Assembly (NCBI RefSeq): GCF_905220975.1
Contig: NZ_CAJNBK010000010.1
Span: 1-64,000, forward strand
Length of the DNA stretch: 64,000 nucleotides
Source: Paraburkholderia haematera
GTDB lineage: Bacteria; Pseudomonadota; Gammaproteobacteria; Burkholderiales; Burkholderiaceae
Reading direction: 5' to 3'
Below, piece after piece: positions 17,021-26,126 of this stretch (position 1 is the stretch's first letter; the number at the start of each line of letters is the position of its first letter). The notes beneath the pieces are model-generated. The model did not search any database. It saw nothing but the letters and a program-made list of their open reading frames with translations, and was not told where the DNA came from. The position numbers and the translations under genes are program-made.

Positions 17021-19303
17021 TTACTGCGCGCTCACCCGCTTGCGTGCGTTCGCCGAAGCCACCGCCGTCATGTTGATGATCCGGCGCACCGTCGCAGCCG
17101 GCGTCAGAATGTGCACCGGCTTTTCCGCGCCCAGCAGGAACGGCCCCACCGTCACGCCTTCGCCGCCGATCATCTTCAGCAGGTTGTACGTGATGTTCGC
17201 CGCTTCCACGTTCGGCATGATCAGCAAATTCGCTTCGCCGGTCAGCGTCGTGCCCGGGAACGCGGCCTTGCGAACGGCTTCCGACAATGCTGCGTCACCA
17301 TGCATCTCACCGTCGATCTCAAGCGAAGGCGCACGTTCGACGATCAGCTTGCGGGCTGCCGCCATACGTTGCGACGACGAAGACGGCGCGCTGCCGAAGT
17401 TCGAGTTCGAGAGCAGCGCGACCTTCGGCGTGATACCGAACTTCTCGATTTCAGTGGCAGCCAGCATCGTCATGTCGGCGAGTTGCTCGGCGGTCGGCGT
17501 TTCGTTCACGTATGTATCGCAGATGAACAGGTTACGGCCCGGCAGCATCAGCAGATTCATTGCAGCAAAGTTCTGCACGTTATCCGCTTTGCCCAGCACC
17601 TGTTCGATGAACTTCAGGTGCGTGTGATATTGGCCGATCATGCCGCAAATCATGCCGTCCGCTTCGCCGAGACTCACGAGGATCGCGCCGATCAGCGTGT
17701 TGAACTTGCGCATTGCGGCCTTCGCGACGTCCGGCGTCACGCCTTCGCGCGCGCCGAGTTCGTGGTATGCCTGCCAGCACTGTTGATAGCGCGGATCGTC
17801 TTCCGGATCGACGACTTCGAAGTCTTCACCGCACTTCAGCTTCGAGCCCATCTTCTTCAGACGCATCTCGATCACCGACGGACGGCCGACCAGAATCGGC
17901 TTGGCGATTTTTTCCAGCAGCACGAATTGCGCGGCGCGCAGCACGCGCTCGTCTTCACCTTCGGCGAACACAATGCGCGCCACCTCTGACTTCGCCGCGG
18001 CGAACACGGGACGCATCACCATGCCGGTACGGTACACCGTTGCGCCGAGTTCTTCGCGGTACGCGTCCATGTCCTTGATCGGACGGGTCGCGACGCCCGA
18101 ATCCATCGCGGCTTGCGCGACAGCCGGCGCGATCTTGATAATCAGGCGCGGATCGAACGGCTTCGGGATCAGATAATCCGGGCCGAATTCGAGTGAGTGG
18201 CCCTCGTACGCCTTGGCGACTTCATCGCCCTGGTCGGTTTCTTCCGCCAGTTCCGCAATCGCCCGCACGCACGCGAGCTTCATTTCTTCCGTGATCGTGG
18301 TGGCGCCGACATCCAGCGCACCGCGGAAGATGAACGGAAAACACAGCACGTTATTGACCTGGTTCGGGTAGTCCGAACGGCCCGTCGCGACGATGCAATC
18401 CGGGCGCACCTTCTTGGCGTCTTCCGGACGAATTTCCGGTTCCGGGTTTGCCAGCGCCAGAATCAGCGGCCGCGTACCCATTTCGACCACCATTTCCGGC
18501 TTGAGCACACCTGCGCTCGAGCAGCCGAGGAACACGTCGGCGCCGCGAATCGCGTCTGCCAGGGTACGTGCTTCGGTGTTCGCCGCGTAACGTTCCTTCG
18601 ACGGATCCAGATTGCCGCGACCTTCGTAGATCACGCCCTTCGAGTCCGCGACCAGCACGTTTTTCTTCGACAGGCCCAGGTTCACCAGCAGATCCAGACA
18701 CGCGATGGCCGCAGCGCCCGCGCCCGAACACACCAGCTTCACTTCGTCGAGCTTCTTGCCGACCACTTTCAGGCCGTTCAGGATCGCCGCCGAAGCGATG
18801 ATCGCGGTACCGTGCTGATCGTCGTGGAAGACGGGAATCTTCATGCGCTCGCGCAGCTTCTTCTCGATGTAGAAGCACTCAGGCGCCTTGATGTCTTCAA
18901 GGTTGATGCCGCCCAAGGTCGGCTCAAGCATCGCGATCGCTTCAACCAGCTTGTCCGGGTCGGACTCGGCGAGCTCGATGTCGAACACGTCGATGCCGGC
19001 GAACTTCTTGAACAGACAACCCTTGCCTTCCATCACCGGCTTCGCGGCGAGCGGGCCGATATTGCCGAGACCAAGCACGGCCGTACCATTCGTGATCACA
19101 CCGACGAGGTTGCCACGCGAGGTGTACTTCTGCGCGTCGAGCGGGTCTTCGTAGATCGCCGTGCAGGCCGCGGCGACGCCCGGCGAGTAGGCGAGCGACA
19201 GATCGAGCTGGTTCGAGAGCGGCTTGGTGGGCGTGACCGAAATCTTGCCGGGTTTCGGAAACTGGTGGTATGCGAGAGCGCTTTGCTTAAGTTGTTCGTC
19301 CAT
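17021..19303 (-). CDS. maeB: NADP-dependent malic enzyme
   Basis: A 760-residue MaeB that decarboxylates malate to pyruvate with NADP+. The N-terminal malic-enzyme part (~1-430) shows LAYSPGVAAACTAI, VISNG-type nucleotide motifs (LVGVITNGTAVLGLGNIG) and HDDQHGTAI. The C-terminal ~320 residues are a phosphate-acetyltransferase-like domain (from RIVFAEGEDERVLRA onward), usual for this enzyme and regulatory rather than catalytic. Start MDEQLKQSALAYHQ is standard. It is followed by a strong terminator. Confidence 0.96.
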   Translation of the reverse strand: MDEQLKQSALAYHQFPKPGKISVTPTKPLSNQLDLSLAYSPGVAAACTAIYEDPLDAQKYTSRGNLVGVITNGTAVLGLGNIGPLAAKPVMEGKGCLFKKFAGIDVFDIELAESDPDKLVEAIAMLEPTLGGINLEDIKAPECFYIEKKLRERMKIPVFHDDQHGTAIIASAAILNGLKVVGKKLDEVKLVCSGAGAAAIACLDLLVNLGLSKKNVLVADSKGVIYEGRGNLDPSKERYAANTEARTLADAIRGADVFLGCSSAGVLKPEMVVEMGTRPLILALANPEPEIRPEDAKKVRPDCIVATGRSDYPNQVNNVLCFPFIFRGALDVGATTITEEMKLACVRAIAELAEETDQGDEVAKAYEGHSLEFGPDYLIPKPFDPRLIIKIAPAVAQAAMDSGVATRPIKDMDAYREELGATVYRTGMVMRPVFAAAKSEVARIVFAEGEDERVLRAAQFVLLEKIAKPILVGRPSVIEMRLKKMGSKLKCGEDFEVVDPEDDPRYQQCWQAYHELGAREGVTPDVAKAAMRKFNTLIGAILVSLGEADGMICGMIGQYHTHLKFIEQVLGKADNVQNFAAMNLLMLPGRNLFICDTYVNETPTAEQLADMTMLAATEIEKFGITPKVALLSNSNFGSAPSSSSQRMAAARKLIVERAPSLEIDGEMHGDAALSEAVRKAAFPGTTLTGEANLLIMPNVEAANITYNLLKMIGGEGVTVGPFLLGAEKPVHILTPAATVRRIINMTAVASANARKRVSAQ

Positions 19304-19605
19304 TTTTTAGCCTGCGAGACGTAAGTAATTGGGCCGGACACACTGCACCGTTGGCGTCGCTTGCGTCTATCGAATGGATAATCGACTGCGGCGGTTTTCG
19401 CTTGCACCGGTTAGGCGCGGCGTCGAACCTCGGCGGAGGGCAAGACGGTGCGGAGTGCTACGCGGGTCGGTTAGTGTACACCCCCAATGCGTCGGTGCAC
19501 TGAGTGGTTAACACGGCTCGCCACCGGCGAAACACTGGCTGGCAATGCTGCAGCGCCGCATCCGGCAGTCATTTTGCTGACGGCCGTGCGTGCGTCACAC
19601 GCGTG
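19304..19605. other. Intergenic region, no feature seen
   Basis: A 302-bp gap between the MFS gene and maeB, both on the minus strand. It should contain the maeB promoter. I see no clear hairpin terminator, repeat or operator in it. Confidence 0.6.
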
Positions 19606-20853
19606 TCATTCGAGCGCGGCGCCGCGGCGTTCGGGGATCAGAAAGAGCGTCGCGAAGACGTCGAGCAGATAGATCGATGCGAGCAAAGCGAGCGCGGCGC
19701 CGAACGAATAGCGTGCGGCCAATGCACCCACGGCCACCGGCCCAAAACCGCCGACCGCCCGGCCGACATTGAACAGCACGTTCTGCGCAGTGGCGCGTGC
19801 ATCGGTCGGATAGAGCTCGGAGATCAGCGCGCCGTAGCCGCCGATCATCCCGTTGACAAACACGCCCATGGCCGCGCCGCCAATCAGAAGCGACATCGGC
19901 GTTGTCAGATGGGCGTAGACAAATACCATCACCACCGCGCCCACCTGGTAGAACAGGAACGTCGGCTTGCGGCCGAAACGGTCGGCGGCCATGCCGAACA
20001 GCCAGATGCCAGCCGCCATGCCGAGAACCGTGACGGCTGTCCACACACCGGATTTCGTCAGCGAATAGCCGAATGTCTTCGACAAATAGCTCGGAAGCCA
20101 GATCATCAGACCGTAATAGCCGAAGTTCTGTACTGAACAAAGAATCGCGACGCCGATGCTGGCGCGCGTGGTGCGTCCGTCGGCCACCAGCAATTTGAGC
20201 GGCAGCTTGCGCATGCCACGAGCGACGCGCTCAGTGAATAGCGCCGGCTCCTCAACGCGGCGCCGCACGAAAAACGACACCACGGCAGGGAGCAATCCAA
20301 TCGCGAACATGCCGCGCCAGCCGATCACCGGCAGCAGCAGCGGCGTCAGCAACGCGGCCGCTAACACGCCGAGTTGCCATCCCAGTCCGACGTAGGACGA
20401 CACGCGCGCCCGCTGCGACGCCGGCCAGGCTTCCGCCACCAGCGTCATACCGATACCGAATTCGCCGCCGAGACCAATGCCTGCAATGGTCCGATAGGCG
20501 AGGAGGTCCGGATAACCCTGCGCCAGCGCACACAGCCCAGTAAAGACGGCGAAGATCAGAATCGTCCACGTCAGCATCCGGACACGGCCGAAATAGTCGC
20601 TCAGCACGCCGAAAATCAGACCGCCCGCCACCGCGCCGATCAGCGTCCACGTGACGAGCGAGCCTGACTGCGCGGAGCTCAGATGCAGGTCCGCGGCAAT
20701 TGCCGGCAACATGAAGCCGAGGATCAACAGATCGAAGCCGTCCATCGCGTACCCGAGCACTGAGGCGAGCAGCGCCCGGCCGGCATAGCCGCTTTTGGCG
20801 GGGCGGCCCTCGGCAGGTTCGCGAGTCTCGGTGGCAGAAGAAGCGGCAGTCAT
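19606..20853 (-). CDS. MFS transporter, aromatic-acid/proton symporter-like
   Basis: A 415-residue (418 if the ATG at 20862 is used) membrane protein with about 12 hydrophobic segments. TM1 carries the charged motif LGYAMDGFDLLILGF typical of the AAHS/sialate-like MFS group. The loop 2-3 signature is GVLSDYFGRVRMLTW, and the loop 8-9 repeat is GMAADRFGRKPTFLF. It probably imports an organic or aromatic acid with protons; the substrate cannot be read from sequence. It stands alone upstream of maeB. The 21123 start of the open frame is too far upstream, lacking membrane features. Confidence 0.87.
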   Translation of the reverse strand: MTAASSATETREPAEGRPAKSGYAGRALLASVLGYAMDGFDLLILGFMLPAIAADLHLSSAQSGSLVTWTLIGAVAGGLIFGVLSDYFGRVRMLTWTILIFAVFTGLCALAQGYPDLLAYRTIAGIGLGGEFGIGMTLVAEAWPASQRARVSSYVGLGWQLGVLAAALLTPLLLPVIGWRGMFAIGLLPAVVSFFVRRRVEEPALFTERVARGMRKLPLKLLVADGRTTRASIGVAILCSVQNFGYYGLMIWLPSYLSKTFGYSLTKSGVWTAVTVLGMAAGIWLFGMAADRFGRKPTFLFYQVGAVVMVFVYAHLTTPMSLLIGGAAMGVFVNGMIGGYGALISELYPTDARATAQNVLFNVGRAVGGFGPVAVGALAARYSFGAALALLASIYLLDVFATLFLIPERRGAALE

Positions 20854-21244
20854 TGAAAGCATTCCGTAGGACAGGGAGGCGACCCACCTACAAGGCCGCC
20901 CAGGAAAGTCGCGTGAGTGTAAAGGCGCCCAAAGCCACTCACAAGCAAACCAAAAAGCAGCCCGGAAGGCAGCAACAAGGCGCCCCGGACGAGAACCGTG
21001 CAAGTCCCGTCCAGTGCGGCCGTTATGGCCGTCATTCGCGGCAGGCACGCACGACGGCCACCTCGCGATGGCCCATTTCGGGTAAAATGTCGGGCTACGC
21101 GCGCAGCAAAAACCGGCCTGCACTCCACTGACCGGTTGCGTATTTGCCTATCAAGGCGCCGCCCATCATGGCGCGGCATACCCCGATTGCTGCGCCACCG
21201 GGCCCCGCGCCCGCTTCTCCTCGCTCACACCCAAGGATCCGCCC

Positions 21245-21928
21245 ATGACAGGCTTCGATCGCCAGACGATCTCCGACACCACCGCCAAGATGCTGCTGGA
21301 AGTGCAAGCAGTGCACTTCAACGCGGAGAAACCGTACATTTTCACGTCCGGCTGGGCGAGCCCGGTTTATATCGACTGCCGCAAGCTGATCTCGTATCCG
21401 CGCGTGCGCCGTGGCCTGATGGAAATGGCCGAAGCCACCATTCTGCGCGACGTCGGCTATGAACAGATCGACGCGGTGGCCGGTGGCGAGACCGCCGGCA
21501 TCCCGTTCGCGGCATGGCTCTCCGACCGCCTGATGGTGCCGATGCAATACGTGCGCAAGAAGCCGAAGGGTTTCGGCCGTAACGCGCAGATCGAAGGTCT
21601 GCTGACCGAAGGGCAACGCGTCCTGCTGGTCGAAGATCTGACCACGGACAGCCGCAGCAAGATCAACTTCATCAACGCGCTGCGCACCGCCGGCGCGACG
21701 GTGAACCACTGCTTCGTGCTGTTCCACTACAACATCTTCAAGGAAAGCGTGTCGGTGCTGAAAGACATCGACGTCGATCTGCACGCGCTTGCCACGTGGT
21801 GGGACGTGTTGCGCGTCGCCAAGGCGAACAACTACTTCGACACCAAGACGCTCGACGAAGTGGAAAAATTCCTGCACGCACCGGCCGAATGGTCCGCGGC
21901 ACACGGCGGCGCCAACGCGGCGCAGTAA
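21245..21928 (+). CDS. pyrE: Orotate phosphoribosyltransferase
   Basis: A 227-residue enzyme of pyrimidine synthesis that joins orotate to PRPP giving OMP. The PRPP-binding motif is RVLLVEDLTTDSRSKINFI. The N-terminal part has YIFTSGWASPVYIDCRKLIS, with the conserved lysine-rich loop MQYVRKKPKGFGRNAQIEG. Length is normal for the beta-proteobacterial form. It is monocistronic, followed by a long perfect terminator. Confidence 0.96.
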   Translation: MTGFDRQTISDTTAKMLLEVQAVHFNAEKPYIFTSGWASPVYIDCRKLISYPRVRRGLMEMAEATILRDVGYEQIDAVAGGETAGIPFAAWLSDRLMVPMQYVRKKPKGFGRNAQIEGLLTEGQRVLLVEDLTTDSRSKINFINALRTAGATVNHCFVLFHYNIFKESVSVLKDIDVDLHALATWWDVLRVAKANNYFDTKTLDEVEKFLHAPAEWSAAHGGANAAQ

Positions 21929-21944
21929 TAAGCACGGTTGGAAT

Positions 21945-21983
21945 AAAAAAGGCCGCCTGTCGATGAGACAGGCGGCCTTTTTT
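21945..21983. terminator. Bidirectional intrinsic terminator
   Basis: A perfect 17-bp stem, AAAAAAGGCCGCCTGTC with its complement, has a 5-bp loop (GATGA). A-run and T-run on the two sides serve both pyrE (plus) and the convergent response regulator (minus). Confidence 0.93.
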
Positions 21984-22021
21984 CATTGCGCTCGCCAAGC
22001 CGGACGAAAGGACGACCGTAG

Positions 22022-22711
22022 TTAGGATGCGCTACCGGTACCGTCGACCGAATGCGATGACAGATTCAGCAAGCCGTTGCTCTGCGCGTACTGGAACAAC
22101 TCGGAATCGCGATCGATACCGAGCTTGCGCATCGCCGTATTCTTCTGCGTGCTGATCGTCTTGATGCTGCGATTGAGTTGCTCCGCGATCTCCTTGATCG
22201 TCATGCCTGACACAAACAGGCGCACAACCTCGAGTTCACGCCGGGACAGCATCACCTCTTCGTTCTTGCCACCGGCATTCATGCGCAGCGTATCGAGCGA
22301 CGCCTTGACCGATGGGCTCATGTATTCCAGATTACGACTGACGTGCTGCACCGCGAGCCCGATGTGGCTCAGATCGTCCGATTTGTTGACGACCGAGGTT
22401 ACGCCGAGTTCGCTCAGCCGCTTCAGCAACGCTGCGTTTTCCAGCATCGTCAGCACGACGATGGGAAGGTCAGGAAAATTGCGACGCAGATAGCCGATCA
22501 GCGGCAACCCGTCGCCGTACTGGCCGCCTGGCATCGCCAGATCCGTGACAAGCACATCACACGCCACGGTTTGCAGCACCTTGACCAGCTCGGTTGACTG
22601 TCGTGCGCGCGCGACGACCTGCAGACCTGGAAACTTGAGCAAAGCCTGTTCGGCGCCGAACAGAATCACCGGATGGTCGTCAGCGACCACGACCCTGACT
22701 GGATCTTGCAT
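22022..22711 (-). CDS. RcsB-like LuxR-family response regulator (orphan)
   Basis: A 229-residue two-domain regulator. The receiver domain has acidic residues D11-D12, phospho-acceptor D57 (in VLVTDLAMPGG) and the conserved lysine in VNKSDD. The C-terminal LuxR helix-turn-helix reads EIAEQLNRSIKTISTQK. The segments ADDHPVILFG, MPGGQYGDGLPLI and LNRSIKTIS resemble RcsB closely. The purine-rich GGGGAGGG just before the ATG selects 22711 over the longer 22756 start. No histidine kinase lies in the window, so its partner is elsewhere. Confidence 0.88.
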   Translation of the reverse strand: MQDPVRVVVADDHPVILFGAEQALLKFPGLQVVARARQSTELVKVLQTVACDVLVTDLAMPGGQYGDGLPLIGYLRRNFPDLPIVVLTMLENAALLKRLSELGVTSVVNKSDDLSHIGLAVQHVSRNLEYMSPSVKASLDTLRMNAGGKNEEVMLSRRELEVVRLFVSGMTIKEIAEQLNRSIKTISTQKNTAMRKLGIDRDSELFQYAQSNGLLNLSSHSVDGTGSAS

Positions 22712-22977
22712 TGCCCTCCCCTCGACAGATAAACCACTCTCCAAAACTTCTGACATGCCTTGCTATTCTTCGTACTTGAACTGATCGGGTACGCGGTCTG
22801 TATTCGCGTGGACAATTCCTCCGACTATAGCCGATTTCGCGTCCGCCCAACCCGCTCGCGGCAACAATGATCGGTCGCAAAAGCGAATGTTAGACTTGAT
22901 TCGACCTTGGGGCACAAAATAGGGACAATAATCCTCACGAGGACAACCGCCTCGCGCCCTGACAGGAGAAACGGCAC

Positions 22978-23580
22978 ATGCGCTTGCGTTGCCTGGTTGT
23001 TTCGCTTGCTTCGCCGTTCCGCCGCATACCTTCCCTCGCCTGCGTGATGCTGGGTCTCGCGCTATTGGCGAGTCACGGCACTCACGCACTCGCCGAGGGC
23101 GTGTTCACGCTGACCAGCGCCAGCTTCCATGCAGGCAGTCCCGTGGATGCAGCTCAGGTCTTCAATCAGGACGACTGCAAAGGCGGCAATCGCTCGCCGC
23201 AACTGACGTGGCGCGACGCGCCGGCCGGTACGCGCAGTTTCGCAGTCACAATGTTCGATCCAGATGCGCCCGGTCGCGGCTGGTGGCACTGGGCCGTTTC
23301 CGGCATTCCCGGCACCGTCGAAAGCTTGCCGGAAAACGCCAGCGCGTCGGGCTTCCTGAAGAAACTTGGCGCGGTCGAAGCCCGCAACGACTTCGATATC
23401 GACGGCTACGGTGGTCCCTGCCCGCCGCCCGGCAAACCGCATCGCTACGTCATCACCGTCTATGCGCTGAGCTCCGCGGACCTGCGCCTCGCGCAAGGAC
23501 GCCCGGCGCTCATGTTCGATCACGAGATCGGCACCGCCACGCTCGGCACCGCGCGGATGGTAGTCAACTACGGACGGTAG
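22978..23580 (+). CDS. Exported YbhB/YbcL-family (PEBP) protein
   Basis: A 200-residue protein with an N-terminal hydrophobic export signal (~35 residues, ending THALAEG) and a phosphatidylethanolamine-binding-protein fold. The family ligand-site stretches are visible: GGNRSPQLTWRDAPAGTRSF, MFDPDAPGRGWWHWAVSGIP and GPCPPPGKPHRYVITVYAL. The role of bacterial members is unclear despite the name Raf-kinase-inhibitor-like. A ribosome-binding site (CAGGAGAA) precedes the ATG. It is not in an obvious operon. Confidence 0.92.
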   Translation: MRLRCLVVSLASPFRRIPSLACVMLGLALLASHGTHALAEGVFTLTSASFHAGSPVDAAQVFNQDDCKGGNRSPQLTWRDAPAGTRSFAVTMFDPDAPGRGWWHWAVSGIPGTVESLPENASASGFLKKLGAVEARNDFDIDGYGGPCPPPGKPHRYVITVYALSSADLRLAQGRPALMFDHEIGTATLGTARMVVNYGR

Positions 23581-23829
23581 CGGCGCCAGTCAAATCCGAC
23601 TCGACCTGCATAGGCTGCGACCTGAAGCGCGACTAGCACTGCGCCGCGCGCCGGGTCCCGGCGAATTGGCGCGCAGGTTGCACCGCATTGCCGCCGCCGC
23701 GGAATTTCTGTCATCCGCACACGCTAGTGTGCAACAGAGCCGCGCAGGCGATGCTTGTCGATGTCGCGTCGCTACTTGCGCGCACTTATGCTGTGCTTAC
23801 CCTGCCTTTTCATCTTGCCGGAGAGTCCC

Positions 23830-24402
23830 ATGTCGAAGATTGTCATCGTTTATCACAGCGGCTACGGCCACACGAAGAAAGTCGCCGAGGCCGTGCTGGC
23901 CGGCACACTCGAAGCCGGCGCGGACGCGAAACTCATGCCGGTCGGGGAGATCGACGACGCGTGCTGGACAGAACTGGCTGCCGCGGACGCTATCGTCTTC
24001 GGCGCGCCGACCTACATGGGCGGGCCGTCCGCCGACTTCAAGAAATTCGCCGACGCGAGTTCGAAACCGTGGTTCGGCCAAACATGGAAGGACAAGATCG
24101 CGGCCGGCTTCACCAACTCGGCGACCATGAACGGCGACAAGTTCTCGACGATTCAGTACTTCGTCACGCTGGCGATGCAGCACAGCATGATCTGGGTGGG
24201 GACCGGCATGATGCCGTCGAACACCAAGGCGGCGACCCGCAACGACCTGAACTACGTGGGCGGCTTTACCGGCCTGCTAGCGCAGTCGCCGGCGGATGCA
24301 TCGCCCGAAGAAGCGCCGCCCGCGGGCGATCTGGAAACGGCCCGGATGTTCGGCACGCGCGTTGCCGCCGTCACGGAGCGATGGATCGCCGGGGCCCGAT
24401 AG
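23830..24402 (+). CDS. Flavodoxin-family / WrbA-like NADPH:quinone reductase
   Basis: A 190-residue flavodoxin-fold protein. The FMN phosphate loop is YHSGYGHTKKVAEAV near the N-terminus, and the second FMN contact is FGAPTYMGGPSADFKKFAD. It resembles WrbA but is slightly shorter and lacks the full WrbA tetramer insertions, so a general quinone or flavin reductase is the safe call. The start MSKIVIVYHSG at 23830 places the loop correctly; a frame extension to 23755 would add a spurious hydrophobic leader. Confidence 0.85.
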   Translation: MSKIVIVYHSGYGHTKKVAEAVLAGTLEAGADAKLMPVGEIDDACWTELAAADAIVFGAPTYMGGPSADFKKFADASSKPWFGQTWKDKIAAGFTNSATMNGDKFSTIQYFVTLAMQHSMIWVGTGMMPSNTKAATRNDLNYVGGFTGLLAQSPADASPEEAPPAGDLETARMFGTRVAAVTERWIAGAR

Positions 24403-24689
24403 CGCATCGCCTGAAGGTTCGCATCGGGTATTCGCATCCCTGCCTCGTGTTCGCAGCAGGCGCGGTGCCCGTCAGAGCAGGCGCGGCGCGCCCCCAGGCA
24501 AGCGCCGCCAATCTGCCCGGAACCCACGTGCATCGGCTTACATCTGGCGCGTAACCCGTCATGCCGATGTCACTTTCGGCGCGCATCGTCGTTTTTTCAC
24601 CCCGTTTTGCACGTCCGCCGCTATCAGGTCTTAAAATAGCGTTCCGGCGCGGTGTCGCGCCCCGTTTCCAGCAAGCCAGTGAGATCGAG

Positions 24690-25637
24690 ATGAGCACGAA
24701 AGTTTTTGTCGACGGACAGGAAGGCACGACCGGCCTGAAGATTTTCGAATACCTGTCGCAACGCGCCGACGTAGAGATCCTGCGTATCGAAGAAGCGAAG
24801 CGCAAGGACCTCGAAGAGCGCCGTCGTCTCATCAACGCATCGGACGTCACGTTCCTGTGTCTGCCAGACGTCGCTTCGCGCGAGTCGGCCTCGCTGGTCG
24901 AAAACGATCATACGGTGCTGATCGATGCCAGCACCGCCTTCCGCACGTCGGCCGATTGGGCCTACGGCCTGCCCGAACTGGCCCGCTCGCAACGCGAGCG
25001 TCTGCGCACCGCGAAACGCATCGCCGTGCCGGGCTGCCACGCATCGGCCTTCGTGCTCGCCATGCGTCCGCTGGTCGAAGCCGGCGTCGTGGCGCCGGAC
25101 TTCGCCGCGCATGCTTACTCGATCACCGGTTACAGCGGCGGCGGCAAGAAAATGATTGCCGACTACGAAGCCGGCGGCAACGAGAAGCTCAAGAGCCCGC
25201 GCCCGTACGCACTTGCTCTCACGCACAAGCATCTGCCGGAAATGGCGGCGCATACGGGCCTGAAGTCGGCGCCGGTGTTCACGCCGATCGTCGGCGACTT
25301 CTACAAAGGTCTCGCGGTCACCACCTTCTTCTCGCCGAACCAGTTGGCCAAGAAGGCTACGCCGCAAGACGTGCAGGCGCTGTTCGCCGAGTACTACGCG
25401 GGCGAAGCCTTCGTGCACGTCGCGCCGTTCGATGCGGACGCGAACCTCGACAGCGGCTTCTTCGACGTACAAGCGAACAACGACACCAACCGCGTCGACC
25501 TGTTCGTGTTTGGCAACGAAGAGCGCTTCGTGACCGTCGCGCGCCTCGATAACCTGGGCAAGGGTGCCTCGGGTGCCGCGATCCAATGCATGAACCTCGC
25601 GATCGGCACCGCCGAAGAATCCGGCTTGAAACGCTGA
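24690..25637 (+). CDS. argC: N-acetyl-gamma-glutamyl-phosphate reductase (short type)
   Basis: A 315-residue ArgC of the short (type 2) class that reduces N-acetyl-glutamyl phosphate to the semialdehyde in arginine synthesis. The NADP loop is DGQEGTTGLKIFEYLS. The nucleophile is Cys116 in VPGCHASAF, and the family motif YSITGYSGGGKKMI follows. The start MSTKVFVDG at 24690 is preferred to an upstream frame. It is monocistronic with a strong terminator. Confidence 0.95.
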   Translation: MSTKVFVDGQEGTTGLKIFEYLSQRADVEILRIEEAKRKDLEERRRLINASDVTFLCLPDVASRESASLVENDHTVLIDASTAFRTSADWAYGLPELARSQRERLRTAKRIAVPGCHASAFVLAMRPLVEAGVVAPDFAAHAYSITGYSGGGKKMIADYEAGGNEKLKSPRPYALALTHKHLPEMAAHTGLKSAPVFTPIVGDFYKGLAVTTFFSPNQLAKKATPQDVQALFAEYYAGEAFVHVAPFDADANLDSGFFDVQANNDTNRVDLFVFGNEERFVTVARLDNLGKGASGAAIQCMNLAIGTAEESGLKR

Positions 25638-25678
25638 GCAAGTTCGGGATACAGACAGCATCCACTGTCAATCCGCTG

Positions 25679-25712
25679 AAAAGCCGGTCTGCAAAGACCG
25701 GCTTTTTTGTTT
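25679..25712 (+). terminator. Intrinsic terminator of argC
   Basis: AAAAGCCGGTCT pairs with AGACCGGCTTTT across a GCAA tetraloop, followed by TTGTTTT. Confidence 0.93.
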
Positions 25713-26126
25713 TAAAAAACCTGCCCTCAGAATCCCTCTTTCGCAGTTAATCAGTAGTAGCCCGCATTACTTTAAAAAGAAAAATCGGACTGCTCATCAA
25801 CTGACGGTAATTCATCCCTCAAATTGAGCCACACAGCATAGTTTTCCGCATAGGGAAACTCCGGATTTTTTCTCGAACGGTCGTTCGAAGATGATAGAGC
25901 CATTTTGCTGTAACGCTTACCTGGAAAGGGAGTGCGACGAAGCAACGGTGACGCCGTCGAGGCCAAAATTCCTTTTTTGTTTAAAAGGGCCCTCAAGCCC
26001 CACGCAGGGTGCGTCCGACAAAAAATGCACTGTTTGAATCGACCTTTTTAGACGGCTCATTCAATTGACAGGCATTAATCGCGCAGCGAAATTAGTTCGC
26101 ACAATTACATGAAGGGAGACAGCAGC
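25713..26126 (+). promoter_or_regulatory. AT-rich intergenic region with promoter for the DUF2957 genes
   Basis: No convincing gene is present. A perfect -35 (TTGACA, 26065-26070) is 17 bp from a weak -10 (GAAATT, 26088-26093), ~34 bp before the lipoprotein start at 26127. The ribosome-binding site AGGGAG (26112-26117) follows. The base composition is clearly more AT-rich than the neighbours, and a palindrome sits at 25873. The short minus-strand open frame at 25772-25996 has no supporting features. Confidence 0.55.
25873..25888. promoter_or_regulatory. 16-bp palindrome TCGAACG-GT-CGTTCGA
   Basis: Perfect 7-bp arms flank a GT centre. The core GAACG-N2-CGTTC is the same as at 9182-9193. It lies ~250 bp before the first DUF2957 lipoprotein gene in an unusually AT-rich 414-bp gap. 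It looks like a TetR-type operator; the regulator is unknown. Confidence 0.45.

Noticed and set aside
25772..25996. 74-residue minus-strand open frame in an AT-rich gap
   Set aside because: No ribosome-binding site, no motif, and it overlaps a palindromic operator-like site.
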